Shown: positions 6,875 through 13,665 of the stretch, one piece after another
Layout of the letters: each line of letters begins with the position of its first letter
How positions within the stretch are numbered: position 1 is the stretch's first letter
Source of the DNA: a virus
IMG/VR virus record: IMGVR_UViG_3300026457_000013
Location: 1-64,000 of that record
Strand: one strand, 5' to 3'
Length of the DNA: 64,000 nt
Position numbers and translations under genes: made by a program
Notes under the pieces: model-generated
Told to the model about the DNA's origin: nothing
Seen by the model: the letters and a program-made list of their open reading frames with translations, nothing else
Database searches by the model: none

Positions 6875-7042
6875 TTATTGTGGCCACTTGTTAAGTGGAC
6901 AGTGATTAGTAATTCGTTTAGCGTAAATACTTATTATTTTTTCTGTTTGCTGACATATATCCATGATCTTGTTATAGCTGCTGCAAGTATCGCAGATTTT
7001 TGTTCTAACATCGTATAATGTTTCTTGATTTTGTTGTTGCAT
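6875..7042 (-). CDS. small Cys-rich protein, 55 aa
   Basis: The ORF MQQQNQETLYDVRTKICDTC... carries CDTC, a further Cys, and ends HCPLNKWPQ. The CxxC...CPxxKW pattern resembles zinc-ribbon-like small proteins of aquatic phages. The predicted -10 (7048-7053) puts transcription start on or within a few nt of the ATG, so the message may be leaderless. It is followed 1 nt later by uvsE. Confidence 0.65.
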   Translation of the reverse strand: MQQQNQETLYDVRTKICDTCSSYNKIMDICQQTEKIISIYAKRITNHCPLNKWPQ

Positions 7043-7047
7043 TTTAT

Positions 7048-7076
7048 ATTATAGCAATTTTCTTAAACTTTTTCAA
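7048..7076 (-). promoter_or_regulatory. sigma70-type promoter for small Cys-rich gene and uvsE
   Basis: TTGAAA, a 17-nt spacer, TATAAT. The start codon lies only about 5 nt after the -10 box. Confidence 0.75.
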
Positions 7077-7084
7077 GTGTTAAT

Positions 7085-7300
7085 TTATAGTCCTATTAAC
7101 CTTACACAAATGGGGCAAATAGGATTATCATCTAGGTCTGGTACTAGTTGTTTAGACCAAACGCCACAGTGCGTACACTGATCTATATGTTTACTGAGCT
7201 CTTGTACATCTAAACTGTCCATGTCTATGCCCAGGTCTTTGCAGACCTGGTATAGTGGTTTATGTGTTTTATTTAGATGTTTTGTTAGTATTTGATACAT
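7085..7300 (-). CDS. zinc-ribbon-like small protein, 71 aa
   Basis: Two knuckles are visible near the C-terminus (CTHCG and CPIC), spaced about 22 residues apart with basic and acidic residues between. That fits a zinc ribbon. Its start overlaps the upstream diphosphohydrolase-like gene by 32 nt. Function unknown; a nucleic-acid or protein adaptor role is possible. Confidence 0.65.
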   Translation of the reverse strand: MYQILTKHLNKTHKPLYQVCKDLGIDMDSLDVQELSKHIDQCTHCGVWSKQLVPDLDDNPICPICVRLIGL

Positions 7301-7922
7301 CTACTTTATATCTATCGTCCAATTCAGGATGAGTTTTTTCAAATTCTAGTAAGAACATAATGCAGCAAGCGGCATGTGCAAGATGGCTTAGTCCACTTTC
7401 AGGATCCTTATCTTCACCATCGTTAAAGGCCATAATATGTCGCATAGCTGCGGCTAGTGGCCTTGACCAAACAAAGCCGTCGCGCCAATTGTGCGCGTGA
7501 TATTTATCAGCACCAAACTTTAACACTGCTGCTGTTTGATTTAGTGCTTCTGTACTCAATAGGTTAACAGGTAGCTTGTCACTATCAAACTTCAGGGCAC
7601 TACCAGTACCACTAGCAGTGCCGCCGGCACTACCACTACCGGTAATCGTACTATTAGTAAAGGTAATCTTACGCCAATCAAAAGGAATATTTTGTGGATT
7701 AGGATCGGTGTTTAGGTTAATGGTGTGTTGTGCACCCCAACCATCAAGTTTAATAACGTCTTCTTGATTAAGTGGTAAAATGTTTGTAGTTTCTAGTGTA
7801 GGTATAACACCCTCATAACCTGGATGATATGGTGCTTCTGCAACTAATTGTTTATAATCTGCATTATCTGCACTAGGCAGTTGTGGCTCTTTGTCAGTTG
7901 TGTAAATTTCGTATTTAGGCAT
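7269..7922 (-). CDS. dATP/dGTP diphosphohydrolase-like (DUF5664) protein
   Basis: A 217-aa protein. The N-terminal ~105 residues are low-complexity, including a Gly/Ser/Thr stretch (TGSGSAGGTASGTG). The C-terminal ~100 residues match the DUF5664 pattern: LKFDSDKLPVNLL, VLKFGADKYHAHNW, WSRPLAAAMRHI, and DPESGLSHLAHAACC with acidic metal-binding positions. Members hydrolyse dATP/dGTP in some phages and shape the nucleotide pool. The activity here is inferred. No purine-Z synthesis genes are visible in the window. Confidence 0.75.
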   Translation of the reverse strand: MPKYEIYTTDKEPQLPSADNADYKQLVAEAPYHPGYEGVIPTLETTNILPLNQEDVIKLDGWGAQHTINLNTDPNPQNIPFDWRKITFTNSTITGSGSAGGTASGTGSALKFDSDKLPVNLLSTEALNQTAAVLKFGADKYHAHNWRDGFVWSRPLAAAMRHIMAFNDGEDKDPESGLSHLAHAACCIMFLLEFEKTHPELDDRYKVDVSNTNKTSK

Positions 7923-7929
7923 AATAATA

Positions 7930-7947
7930 AGGGGGCTTATGCCCCCT
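7930..7947 (-). terminator. hairpin between hsp20 and diphosphohydrolase-like gene
   Basis: AGGGGGC and GCCCCCT form a 7-bp GC-rich stem followed by TTATTATT on the minus strand. It is a weak terminator or an mRNA-protecting stem. Confidence 0.5.
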
Positions 7948-7950
7948 GGT

Positions 7951-8352
7951 TTAGTTAATTGTAATCAACTTTGGTTTTTTACTCTCTGGAACAATTTGCT
8001 CTAGATAAATATTAAGCATACCGTCCTTATATTCTGCATGTTTAATTTTAATATGATCTTGTATATACAAGCTCTTCTCAAAATTACGCATTGCCAATCC
8101 TCTATACAGATAATGCTTATCTGCTTGCTCCACTTTACGACCGCGGATTGTCAATGTGTTCTCGTGAAGTTCTACTGTTAGCTCGTCCCGTCCAAAACCA
8201 GCAGCTGCTAACTCTACAAGCCAGTTGTCATCATCAAGTTTTACTACATTGTGTGGTGGATAAGTTTTAGTTGTTGCGCGAACATTATCCAGTTGATTAA
8301 AGATTCTGTCGAATCCGATTAATGCATGATTTACTAAATCTAATTGTGTCAT
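7951..8352 (-). CDS. hsp20: small heat-shock protein (Hsp20/IbpA-like)
   Basis: A 133-aa protein with an alpha-crystallin domain: VVKLDDDNWLVELAAAGFGRDELTVELHENTLTIRGRK, then FEKSLYIQDHIK and GMLNIYLEQ. It ends VPESKKPKLI. These are the class-A/IbpA features. It is an ATP-independent holdase for unfolding proteins and a recurrent gene in aquatic phages. The ribosome site AGGAG is buried in a hairpin (8358-8390) that could act as a thermosensor. It lies downstream of the outer-membrane-like gene after a 216-nt structured spacer. Confidence 0.93.
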   Translation of the reverse strand: MTQLDLVNHALIGFDRIFNQLDNVRATTKTYPPHNVVKLDDDNWLVELAAAGFGRDELTVELHENTLTIRGRKVEQADKHYLYRGLAMRNFEKSLYIQDHIKIKHAEYKDGMLNIYLEQIVPESKKPKLITIN

Positions 8353-8357
8353 TGTAT

Positions 8358-8390
8358 CTCCTTAAATTTCAAGCAAGATTTAGGCAGGAG
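8358..8390 (-). promoter_or_regulatory. candidate RNA thermometer over hsp20 ribosome site
   Basis: On the minus strand CTCCT, a GCC bulge and TAAAT pair with ATTTA and AGGAG around a 10-nt loop, sequestering the whole Shine-Dalgarno. The weak A/U half-stem plus bulge is typical of thermometers upstream of small heat-shock genes. Read directly from sequence; the function is inferred. Confidence 0.6.
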
Positions 8391-8568
8391 GAATGTTTTA
8401 CTAGCCGGCCCTCCCACTGCTAGTGTTTTTTAGCCACCGTCGGCAAAACGGCATATTTAAGGCGTAGCATAAGCGTCGCAACTAACATTGCCGTGTTAGT
8501 GTGTTGATGCCGCTGCTGTAGTTGAGTTGTCTATGCACTATTGCTAAATGAGCCAACTACCCAAACGC
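8391..8568 (-). other. structured intergenic spacer upstream of hsp20
   Basis: No ORF. Several short stems are visible on the minus strand: GTAGTTG/CAACTAC, CTAACA/TGTTAG and ACTAGC/GCTAGT. No -35/-10 pair was found, so hsp20 may be cotranscribed with the outer-membrane-like gene and this leader may hold further regulation. Confidence 0.45.
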
Positions 8569-9108
8569 TCAAAAACTTTTACGAAGTCCCAAACCCCAGG
8601 CACTTTCTTTTATATCTTGTGTACTTTTACTAACACCAATGTTAGCACTTAGGTCTTTTGTTAGTGGAGCACTTACGCCTAAAAAGGTAACTGTTTGTTT
8701 GGGATTGTGATCATCCCAGTTTACTCGTGTTTTAGCACCAGCATATGCATATAGTTTACCAATTGGCATACCGCCGCTAACACCTACTAGGCCATACTGA
8801 AAACTTTTGCTACCATTAAAGCCAAGATCGTGACCAACTCCTAGAAATGGGCTTAGCGGACCGATTTGTTTACTGGCTGTAAATTCTGCACTATGCACCA
8901 TACCACCACCATCAAAACTAGCTGTGCGAAGTTGCATCATAGTGTTTAGTCCCATAACAGGAGCTCCAACACGAACATAGTGTGCCTGACTATCTTTGCC
9001 ACCTTTAGCGTCTGCTTTAACTTGATCTAGATCATAGCTAACAAAACCAGCAGCTTGTGCACTACCAAATCCTAGTGCAATTAATGCGGTTAATAACGTT
9101 TTTTTCAT
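8569..9108 (-). CDS. secreted outer-membrane beta-barrel-like protein
   Basis: The ATG at 9108 begins a clear signal peptide (MKKTLLTALIALGFGSAQA, cleavage before AGF). The mature ~160 residues alternate polar and hydrophobic residues in short strands (AHYVRVGAPV, FLGVGHDLGF, FQYGLVGVSGG, LYAYAGAKTR). The chain ends in Phe (GLRKSF), the C-terminal signature recognised by the BAM insertion machinery. A phage-encoded outer-membrane protein could alter the host surface or block superinfection, as with lambda Lom-like proteins, but the role is inferred. It has its own promoter at 9142-9170. Confidence 0.75.
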   Translation of the reverse strand: MKKTLLTALIALGFGSAQAAGFVSYDLDQVKADAKGGKDSQAHYVRVGAPVMGLNTMMQLRTASFDGGGMVHSAEFTASKQIGPLSPFLGVGHDLGFNGSKSFQYGLVGVSGGMPIGKLYAYAGAKTRVNWDDHNPKQTVTFLGVSAPLTKDLSANIGVSKSTQDIKESAWGLGLRKSF

Positions 9109-9141
9109 TGACTGTCCTCTGTAGTTTAGGGTCAAGATAAT

Positions 9142-9170
9142 ATTATAACCCTAATAACAAAATTTTTCAA
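9142..9170 (-). promoter_or_regulatory. sigma70-type promoter for the outer-membrane-like gene
   Basis: TTGAAA, a 17-nt spacer, TATAAT. A TTTAGGGTC motif (9125-9133, plus-strand sense) lies in the leader. Confidence 0.75.
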
Positions 9171-9361
9171 GATAGGTTTTTTCGAGGTTTGAGCAAAGCA
9201 CCACAATCCCTTGTGTGCTTAATTTCACGGATTATGTCATAATTGATTTCTTTGGCTAATTTACTAAATGGATAGCGCCTACAATAATCCTCATAAGCAG
9301 GCAATAAGGTATCTACTATCAAATGTTCTAGTTCTGCTGTATAGTTTACAATTTTAGACAT
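9167..9361 (-). CDS. hypothetical protein, 64 aa
   Basis: The ATG at 9361 follows GGAGGAGTT. The product MSKIVNYTAELEHLIVDTLLPAYEDYCRRYPF is helical and charged with a basic end (LLKPRKNLS). It is the first gene of the minus arm, opposite the endolysin gene across a divergent promoter pair. Confidence 0.65.
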   Translation of the reverse strand: MSKIVNYTAELEHLIVDTLLPAYEDYCRRYPFSKLAKEINYDIIREIKHTRDCGALLKPRKNLS

Positions 9362-9380
9362 TAACTCCTCCATTTCCCCT

Positions 9381-9409
9381 ATTATAGCAGCCCGGCAAAA
9401 ACTTTTCAA
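9381..9409 (-). promoter_or_regulatory. sigma70-type promoter, minus arm
   Basis: TTGAAA, a 17-nt spacer, TATAAT. Its first 17 nt (CTTGAAAAGTTTTTGCC) are identical to the divergent plus-strand promoter at 9454-9482. Confidence 0.85.
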
Positions 9410-9453
9410 GACAATTTTTTTATAGTTTGGCGCCGCCCTGCCCATATTTTCAC

Positions 9454-9482
9454 TTGAAAAGTTTTTGCCATTCCGGTATAAT
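9454..9482 (+). promoter_or_regulatory. sigma70-type promoter, plus arm (endolysin-thyX)
   Basis: TTGAAA, a 17-nt spacer, TATAAT. It is divergent from, and sequence-related to, the promoter at 9381-9409. Confidence 0.85.
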
Positions 9483-9523
9483 AGGAAAGTTACAATTATT
9501 ATAGGATTTGACGAGGAAATACT

Positions 9524-10006
9524 ATGAACTATACTGCTATGTTGTTATTAGCAGTAGTATGTTTGCTTTTCCCTACCACAACTATTAAAACATTTACAGA
9601 TGCGCCCTTTCGTGCGTTTTATGTTGTACAACATACACAAAAAGACTTAATATGCCTAGCAAAAAATATATACTTTGAAGCAAGAGGGGAAGAACTAACT
9701 GGTAAGGTGGCTGTTGCACAGGTAACCTTAAACCGAGTACTACATGCTAGTAATTTTGAAAAAACGATCTGCAAAGTGGTCTATAGTAAAGACCAGTTTA
9801 GTTGGACTAATAATAGTAAGCATGTTATAAATGACCTAGCTCGCTGGGAAGAAAGTTTAAAAGTAGCACAAGGTGTGCTAGCAGGCAAACTATTTATAGA
9901 AAACTTTGATGCACTGTACTTTCATGCACAATATGTCAAACCACAGTGGCAAAAAACAAAACAATATTTAATTAAAATAGGTAATCACGTATTTTACACG
10001 GAATAA
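9524..10006 (+). CDS. SleB/CwlJ-type cell-wall hydrolase (endolysin) with N-terminal anchor
   Basis: A 160-aa protein. Residues 1-18 are a hydrophobic N-terminal segment (signal or signal-anchor). The rest matches the cell-wall hydrolase SleB domain: CLAKNIYFEARGE (catalytic Glu), GKVAVAQVTLNRV, QFSW, YFHAQYVKPQW and IGNHVFY at the end. Such enzymes cleave peptidoglycan glycan strands. In phages with an N-terminal membrane segment they serve as secreted or SAR-type endolysins. It is the first plus-strand gene, with its own promoter, and ends 1 nt before thyX. Confidence 0.85.
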   Translation: MNYTAMLLLAVVCLLFPTTTIKTFTDAPFRAFYVVQHTQKDLICLAKNIYFEARGEELTGKVAVAQVTLNRVLHASNFEKTICKVVYSKDQFSWTNNSKHVINDLARWEESLKVAQGVLAGKLFIENFDALYFHAQYVKPQWQKTKQYLIKIGNHVFYTE

Positions 10007-10007
10007 T

Positions 10008-10682
10008 ATGAACACAGCACATATTTGGTGGGCAACACCAGACATAGACAAAAATATAGCGCAAATTGCGCGTGTAAGTAATCCTAGCAACCAAATGAAC
10101 CAAGAATATCGCGGACTATTACAGTATATGATTAGGGAAGGCCATGTTAGTCCATTTGAAATGGTTAATGTTTGCATGGAAATTAATACAACACGCGATA
10201 TTGCTCGCCAAATACTACGCCATAGGTCGTTTAGTTTTCAAGAGTTTTCGCAACGCTATCAAACGGTTGAAGCGTTGGGTGCGCTAGATATATCACGCGA
10301 ACCAAGGCTGCAAGATAAAAAGAATCGCCAAAACAGCATACCACTAAACTACCTACAAGATAAAGATCGCATACTAGGGTCACAGTGGGAATATAGATTA
10401 AAAACTATAGCTGAGGATGCACAGCGACACTACGACTGGGCTATTAGTGCTGGTATTGCTAAAGAACAAGCCCGCGCAATCTTACCAGAAGGATTAACAC
10501 CTAGCCGTATGTATATGAATGGTACACTACGAAGTTGGATATTTTACTTAAAACAGCGACTAGACCCTAGCACTCAAAAGGAGCATAGGCTAGTAGCTAA
10601 ATGTGCATACAATGAGCTTTGTCATGTTGCACCTATTACAATGGAGGCTATGTTTGGAACCCAAGACAAGCTGGACACTTAG
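10008..10682 (+). CDS. thyX: FAD-dependent thymidylate synthase ThyX
   Basis: At 224 aa it is a typical ThyX length. The signature RHRSFSFQEFSQRY matches the ThyX motif RHRxxSxNExSxRY with Gln replacing Asn. Other family features are HVSPFEMVNVCMEI, LPEGLTPSRMYMNGTLRSW and the C-terminal CHVAPITMEAMF. The enzyme makes dTMP from dUMP using methylene-tetrahydrofolate and FAD, and supplies phage replication. The ATG follows the endolysin stop closely. Confidence 0.95.
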   Translation: MNTAHIWWATPDIDKNIAQIARVSNPSNQMNQEYRGLLQYMIREGHVSPFEMVNVCMEINTTRDIARQILRHRSFSFQEFSQRYQTVEALGALDISREPRLQDKKNRQNSIPLNYLQDKDRILGSQWEYRLKTIAEDAQRHYDWAISAGIAKEQARAILPEGLTPSRMYMNGTLRSWIFYLKQRLDPSTQKEHRLVAKCAYNELCHVAPITMEAMFGTQDKLDT

Positions 10683-10821
10683 AGTAGAAGTAGACGAGCA
10701 TGGCGAACCTTGTATTATATTACCAGACGACGTGATCGAACAAGTAGGCTGGAAAATAGGCGATATTATACGTTGGGTTAAACGTGATAATGATAGCTGG
10801 ATCCTAGAACGAATATCATGA
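10654..10821 (+). CDS. AbrB/SpoVT-like small protein, 55 aa
   Basis: Start assigned to the TTG at 10654, which has GGAGG 6 nt upstream; the alternative ATG at 10603 lies deep inside thyX. The product EPKTSWTLRVEVDE then CIILPDDVIEQVGWKIGDIIRW resembles the swapped-hairpin AbrB fold (LP.elle.lGwk.GD.l.w). It may bind DNA as a dimer. It overlaps thyX by 29 nt and the next gene by 4 nt. Confidence 0.7.
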   Translation: MEPKTSWTLRVEVDEHGEPCIILPDDVIEQVGWKIGDIIRWVKRDNDSWILERIS

Positions 10822-11207
10822 ATATTGTACTATACACGCAAGACTTTGAGCCTATTACTGTTATAGACTTACCAATGTGGTTATTAGATAAAGTAGATAG
10901 TGAAGGCTATGTAAAAGTAGCTGTACCTAAACGCCTAGACATAAAAAATATTGCAGAAAGTGCTGCCAGTGGTAGCCCACTACAAGAACTGTATGATACT
11001 ATTACTATAGTTGGCACTAGGTTGTACTGGCGAGATGGTACACCTAGAACTATTTATACAACTACTGCTAAAGACGAAGAACTTGCACTAGTGCTAAAAC
11101 CCAACTGGTTACCTGGTCAGCGCATGCAAATTAATAATTACCAAGAAGCTATTACATTCTTAGCAACCCAACTTAAACATCATATCAAGAAAAACGATCT
11201 TGACTAA
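10818..11207 (+). CDS. conserved phage hypothetical protein, 129 aa
   Basis: MNIVLYTQDFEPITVIDLP begins a protein with a beta-rich N-terminus and a C-terminal stretch NNYQEAITFLATQLKHHI. ATGA overlap with the AbrB-like gene indicates coupling. No function known to me. Confidence 0.65.
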   Translation: MNIVLYTQDFEPITVIDLPMWLLDKVDSEGYVKVAVPKRLDIKNIAESAASGSPLQELYDTITIVGTRLYWRDGTPRTIYTTTAKDEELALVLKPNWLPGQRMQINNYQEAITFLATQLKHHIKKNDLD

Positions 11208-11228
11208 TATGGTTACGGCCTGTATAAT
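11200..11228 (+). promoter_or_regulatory. sigma70-type promoter
   Basis: TTGACT, a 17-nt spacer, TATAAT. It overlaps the end of the previous gene and drives the operon from 11255. Confidence 0.8.
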
Positions 11229-11254
11229 ATATCTTTATTTACTGGAATACTAAC

Positions 11255-11479
11255 GTGAGAAAATACCGCACCAACAAGATTCCTAAATTGCAACCGCCCC
11301 CAGGCCGTGAAACGCCTTATATACCAAGTCGCGACAGCGGCACTGGTGTGGCGGCCAAGCGCGAAAATCCCGTATATACTGGTGGCAATATTATTGGTAT
11401 TGGTACACTACACAAGTCAAATGCTGTGCCTATCTTTAGCCAACAAGAGGCCCGTGACATCAGCGCTATGCGGAGATAA
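11255..11479 (+). CDS. small conserved phage protein, 74 aa
   Basis: GTG start. The product is basic and low in predicted structure at the N-terminus (MRKYRTNKIPKLQPPP). It then has YTGGNIIGIGTLHKSNAVPIF and EARDISAMRR, motifs I associate with a small protein in T4-like aquatic phages. Function unknown. Confidence 0.7.
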   Translation: MRKYRTNKIPKLQPPPGRETPYIPSRDSGTGVAAKRENPVYTGGNIIGIGTLHKSNAVPIFSQQEARDISAMRR

Positions 11480-11480
11480 T

Positions 11481-11663
11481 ATGCAACTGTCAAGAAAACA
11501 GATTAATCAACTGGCTGAGATTGCAGATCACTTTCAAGAAGTTAACGTATATGAATTATACGAAGAACACACGGGCATTGGGCCTGTTATAAAGGTAAAG
11601 TTTTCACTTTTTGGCAAAATGAGTGATACTAGCGTAGATATAACTGATGTGGAGAGTTGGTAG
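11481..11663 (+). CDS. hypothetical protein, 60 aa
   Basis: The ATG at 11481 follows GGAGATAAT. The product MQLSRKQINQLAEIADHFQEV has a helix then beta strands (GPVIKVKFSLFGKMSDTSVDI). It overlaps the next start by 1 nt. Confidence 0.65.
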   Translation: MQLSRKQINQLAEIADHFQEVNVYELYEEHTGIGPVIKVKFSLFGKMSDTSVDITDVESW

Positions 11664-11866
11664 TGAATATACCTGTACAAGCAAAGTTTATTGAGTGGTT
11701 TTATAACAAGTCCTTTCCTAGCTATGACAGTAAGCGAAACCGCAACGGTTTTTTAGGCGATATGTTAGACATGAATAAAATTGATCACGATGCACTGCAA
11801 TACTGGATACAAGAGGCATTTCATCAAGGTGCTAAGGCACAGCGTGAACTAGATAGCGAGAAATAG
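11663..11866 (+). CDS. hypothetical protein, 67 aa
   Basis: The GTG at 11663 is chosen because GGAGAG lies 6 nt upstream. Product MNIPVQAKFIEWFYNKSFPSYD. The C-terminal half (AFHQGAKAQRELDS) is helical. Part of a tightly packed operon; unknown function. Confidence 0.65.
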   Translation: MNIPVQAKFIEWFYNKSFPSYDSKRNRNGFLGDMLDMNKIDHDALQYWIQEAFHQGAKAQRELDSEK

Positions 11867-11867
11867 T

Positions 11868-12242
11868 ATGGGATCACTAAAACCAGGCGTACAGTACATA
11901 TACGAACATCGTGACGGTAAAGTATACGCTCGTGAAGCTGGTGCATCACCTGATACTGCTGTGGTTATAGGTGGAGATTGGAAACCAGATAGCCTAGAAA
12001 CAAAGCTGCACAAACTGGAGCAGGATATTGTGGAATTAAAACAACTTGTACAACGACTAGTGCCACCAGTTATGCCTGTTAATCCTACTACTTGGCGAAA
12101 GGGTTGCCAAGTATGTGGCATGACTACTGAAAGTGCTATGGGATATGTATGCTCAAACCCTAGCTGCCCTGTTCGCGTAACTAGTAGTAGAATTGTAACA
12201 CAACCAAGCGTATATATAGACCTAGACAGAGAACAAGCATAA
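11868..12242 (+). CDS. hypothetical zinc-knuckle protein, 124 aa
   Basis: A beta-rich N-terminus (KPGVQYIYEHRDGKVYARE) is followed by a coiled-coil segment (ETKLHKLEQDIVELKQLVQRLV). A putative zinc knuckle comes last: CQVCG, then CSNPSC. The coiled coil plus zinc knuckle suggests an oligomeric binding protein. No known function. Confidence 0.7.
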   Translation: MGSLKPGVQYIYEHRDGKVYAREAGASPDTAVVIGGDWKPDSLETKLHKLEQDIVELKQLVQRLVPPVMPVNPTTWRKGCQVCGMTTESAMGYVCSNPSCPVRVTSSRIVTQPSVYIDLDREQA

Positions 12243-12252
12243 AGGAACTAAC

Positions 12253-12903
12253 GTGAAAGTAATTATTGGCCCATATAGAAACTGGTTTGGCCCGTATCAG
12301 CTAGCTGACCTGCTTTGCTTGTGGGTCAAAGAAGTCAAAGACAAAGAAGGTAACCTAGACAAGCCACAGTGGGTACATCGTTTTGGCGAGTGGCTTGCTG
12401 AAAAGAAGGATGGCACTCCTACTCTACTACATAAGTTCTTATTATGGGTAGATAGCAAGCGTGAACGACAAGTGTATGTAAAGATTAATCCCTGGGATAC
12501 TTGGTCAATGGATCATACCCTAAGTCACATAGTTGTACCAATGCTCAAGCAATTGAAAGCAACTAAGCATGGTGCTCCACATGTAGATGACGAGGATGTG
12601 CCAGAGCATCTCAAGAGTACTAGTGCACCCCCAAAAGAGCATGATTATGACGTTGATGATAATCACTTTAAACGCTGGGACTGGGCACTAGATGAAATGA
12701 TTTGGGCTTTTCAGCAAAAACTGGATGATAATCCCGATGATCAGTTTTACACTCATCCTACACAAGAGGAGCGTAGTGGCAAAAGCTTTCAAGAGCAAAT
12801 TGAGCTGATTAAGGTTGACCGTGAAGGTTTAGACGCCTGGCAAGCTCGCAAAGCTAACGGCTATAGACTATTTGGCAAATACTACGAAGGATTGTGGGAC
12901 TAG
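12253..12903 (+). CDS. conserved phage hypothetical protein, 216 aa
   Basis: GTG start. Strong motifs IIGPYRNWFGPYQLADLL, WDTWSMDHTLSHIVVPMLKQLKATKHG, DDEDVPEHL and DDNHFKRWDWALDEMIW. They match a highly conserved, uncharacterised family I recall from many aquatic phages. The tail ends RLFGKYYEGLWD. The extreme conservation of the WDTWSMDHTL segment suggests an enzymatic or structural core, but nothing is established. Confidence 0.8.
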   Translation: MKVIIGPYRNWFGPYQLADLLCLWVKEVKDKEGNLDKPQWVHRFGEWLAEKKDGTPTLLHKFLLWVDSKRERQVYVKINPWDTWSMDHTLSHIVVPMLKQLKATKHGAPHVDDEDVPEHLKSTSAPPKEHDYDVDDNHFKRWDWALDEMIWAFQQKLDDNPDDQFYTHPTQEERSGKSFQEQIELIKVDREGLDAWQARKANGYRLFGKYYEGLWD

Positions 12904-12905
12904 CT

Positions 12906-13076
12906 ATGGAAATACTATTTGGAATTGGCATATTCTTTTTAGTGTGGGGTATAATTGTTTGGCGACTTAAAGTTGTGCAAGCCAGACAAGAACGTTGGGT
13001 TGATAGTGCTTACACTAGACCTAACTACACTAAATTTAGCGGTTACTGGGTTTGGCCTAAAAGTCCAGAAATATAG
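12906..13076 (+). CDS. single-pass membrane protein, 56 aa
   Basis: Start at the ATG at 12906. Residues 2-21 (EILFGIGIFFLVWGIIVW) form one transmembrane helix, followed by a basic tail, suggesting N-out/C-in topology. Unknown role. It precedes the tRNA cluster promoter. Confidence 0.65.
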   Translation: MEILFGIGIFFLVWGIIVWRLKVVQARQERWVDSAYTRPNYTKFSGYWVWPKSPEI

Positions 13077-13078
13077 TG

Positions 13079-13107
13079 TTGACACAATGGGTTAATTGCC
13101 CTATAAT
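13079..13107 (+). promoter_or_regulatory. sigma70-type promoter of the tRNA cluster
   Basis: TTGACA (consensus), a 17-nt spacer, TATAAT (consensus). It sits 12 nt before tRNA-Cys and is one of the strongest-looking promoters in the window. Confidence 0.88.
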
Positions 13108-13118
13108 ATATAAATATT

Positions 13119-13196
13119 GTGAGAGTGGCTGAGTGGTCAAAGGCAACGGTCTGCAAAACCGTACAATCATCGGTTCAAATCCGATCTCTCACTCCA
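13119..13196 (+). tRNA. tRNA-Cys (anticodon GCA)
   Basis: Acceptor GTGAGAG/CTCTCAC, anticodon loop CTGCAAA, T-loop TTCAAAT, encoded TCCA. Confidence 0.93.
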
Positions 13197-13201
13197 AATA
13201 T

Positions 13202-13286
13202 GGACAACGAGCAGCATTGGCGACTGCAGCAGACTGTAAATCTGTCACCTCTGGTATACGGGGTTCGATTCCCTGGTTGTCCACCA
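13202..13286 (+). tRNA. tRNA-Tyr (anticodon GTA)
   Basis: Class II variable arm, acceptor GGACAAC/GTTGTCC, anticodon loop CTGTAAA, T-loop TTCGATT, encoded ACCA. Confidence 0.93.
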
Positions 13287-13288
13287 AT

Positions 13289-13366
13289 ACCTCCTTAGCT
13301 CAGATGGATTAGAGCAGCGGGCTACGAACTCGCAGGTCGGGCGTTCGAGTCGCTCAGGGGGTGCCA
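13289..13366 (+). tRNA. tRNA-Arg (anticodon ACG)
   Basis: Acceptor ACCTCCT/AGGGGGT with one T.G pair, anticodon loop CTACGAA, encoded GCCA. The A34 would need the host deaminase TadA to read CGN broadly. Confidence 0.9.
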
Positions 13367-13368
13367 AT

Positions 13369-13442
13369 TCCGGTGTAGTATAATGGCAGTGCAACGGTCT
13401 CCAAAACCGTTAGTGGGGGTTCGATTCCCTCCACCGGAGCCA
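13369..13442 (+). tRNA. tRNA-Trp (anticodon CCA)
   Basis: Acceptor TCCGGTG/CACCGGA, anticodon loop CTCCAAA, encoded GCCA. Confidence 0.93.
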
Positions 13443-13487
13443 AATCTTTAATATGCTAGTTGTTTACAGCTGATATATTAAAGATTT
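13443..13487 (+). other. hairpin between tRNA-Trp and tRNA-Ser
   Basis: AAATCTTTAATAT and ATATTAAAGATTT form a 13-bp perfect stem with a ~19-nt loop. It is the only long spacer inside the tRNA cluster and probably a tRNA-precursor processing element. Confidence 0.6.
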
Positions 13488-13577
13488 GGAAAGCGGGCCG
13501 GATGGTAAGGCAGCGGATTGCTAATCCGTAGATTCACGAAAGTGGGTCACAGGGTTCGACTCCCTGGCTTTCCGCCA
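13488..13577 (+). tRNA. tRNA-Ser (anticodon GCT)
   Basis: Class II variable arm, acceptor GGAAAGC/GCTTTCC, anticodon loop TTGCTAA, encoded GCCA. Confidence 0.93.
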
Positions 13578-13584
13578 AATCAAT

Positions 13585-13659
13585 TCTGAGATAGCTCAGC
13601 GGTAGAGCAGTTGGCTGTTAACCAATTGGTCGTAGGTTCGATCCCTACTCTCAGAGCCA
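13585..13659 (+). tRNA. tRNA-Asn (anticodon GTT)
   Basis: Acceptor TCTGAGA/TCTCAGA, anticodon loop CTGTTAA, T-loop TTCGATC, encoded GCCA. Confidence 0.93.
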
Positions 13660-13665
13660 AACAAT

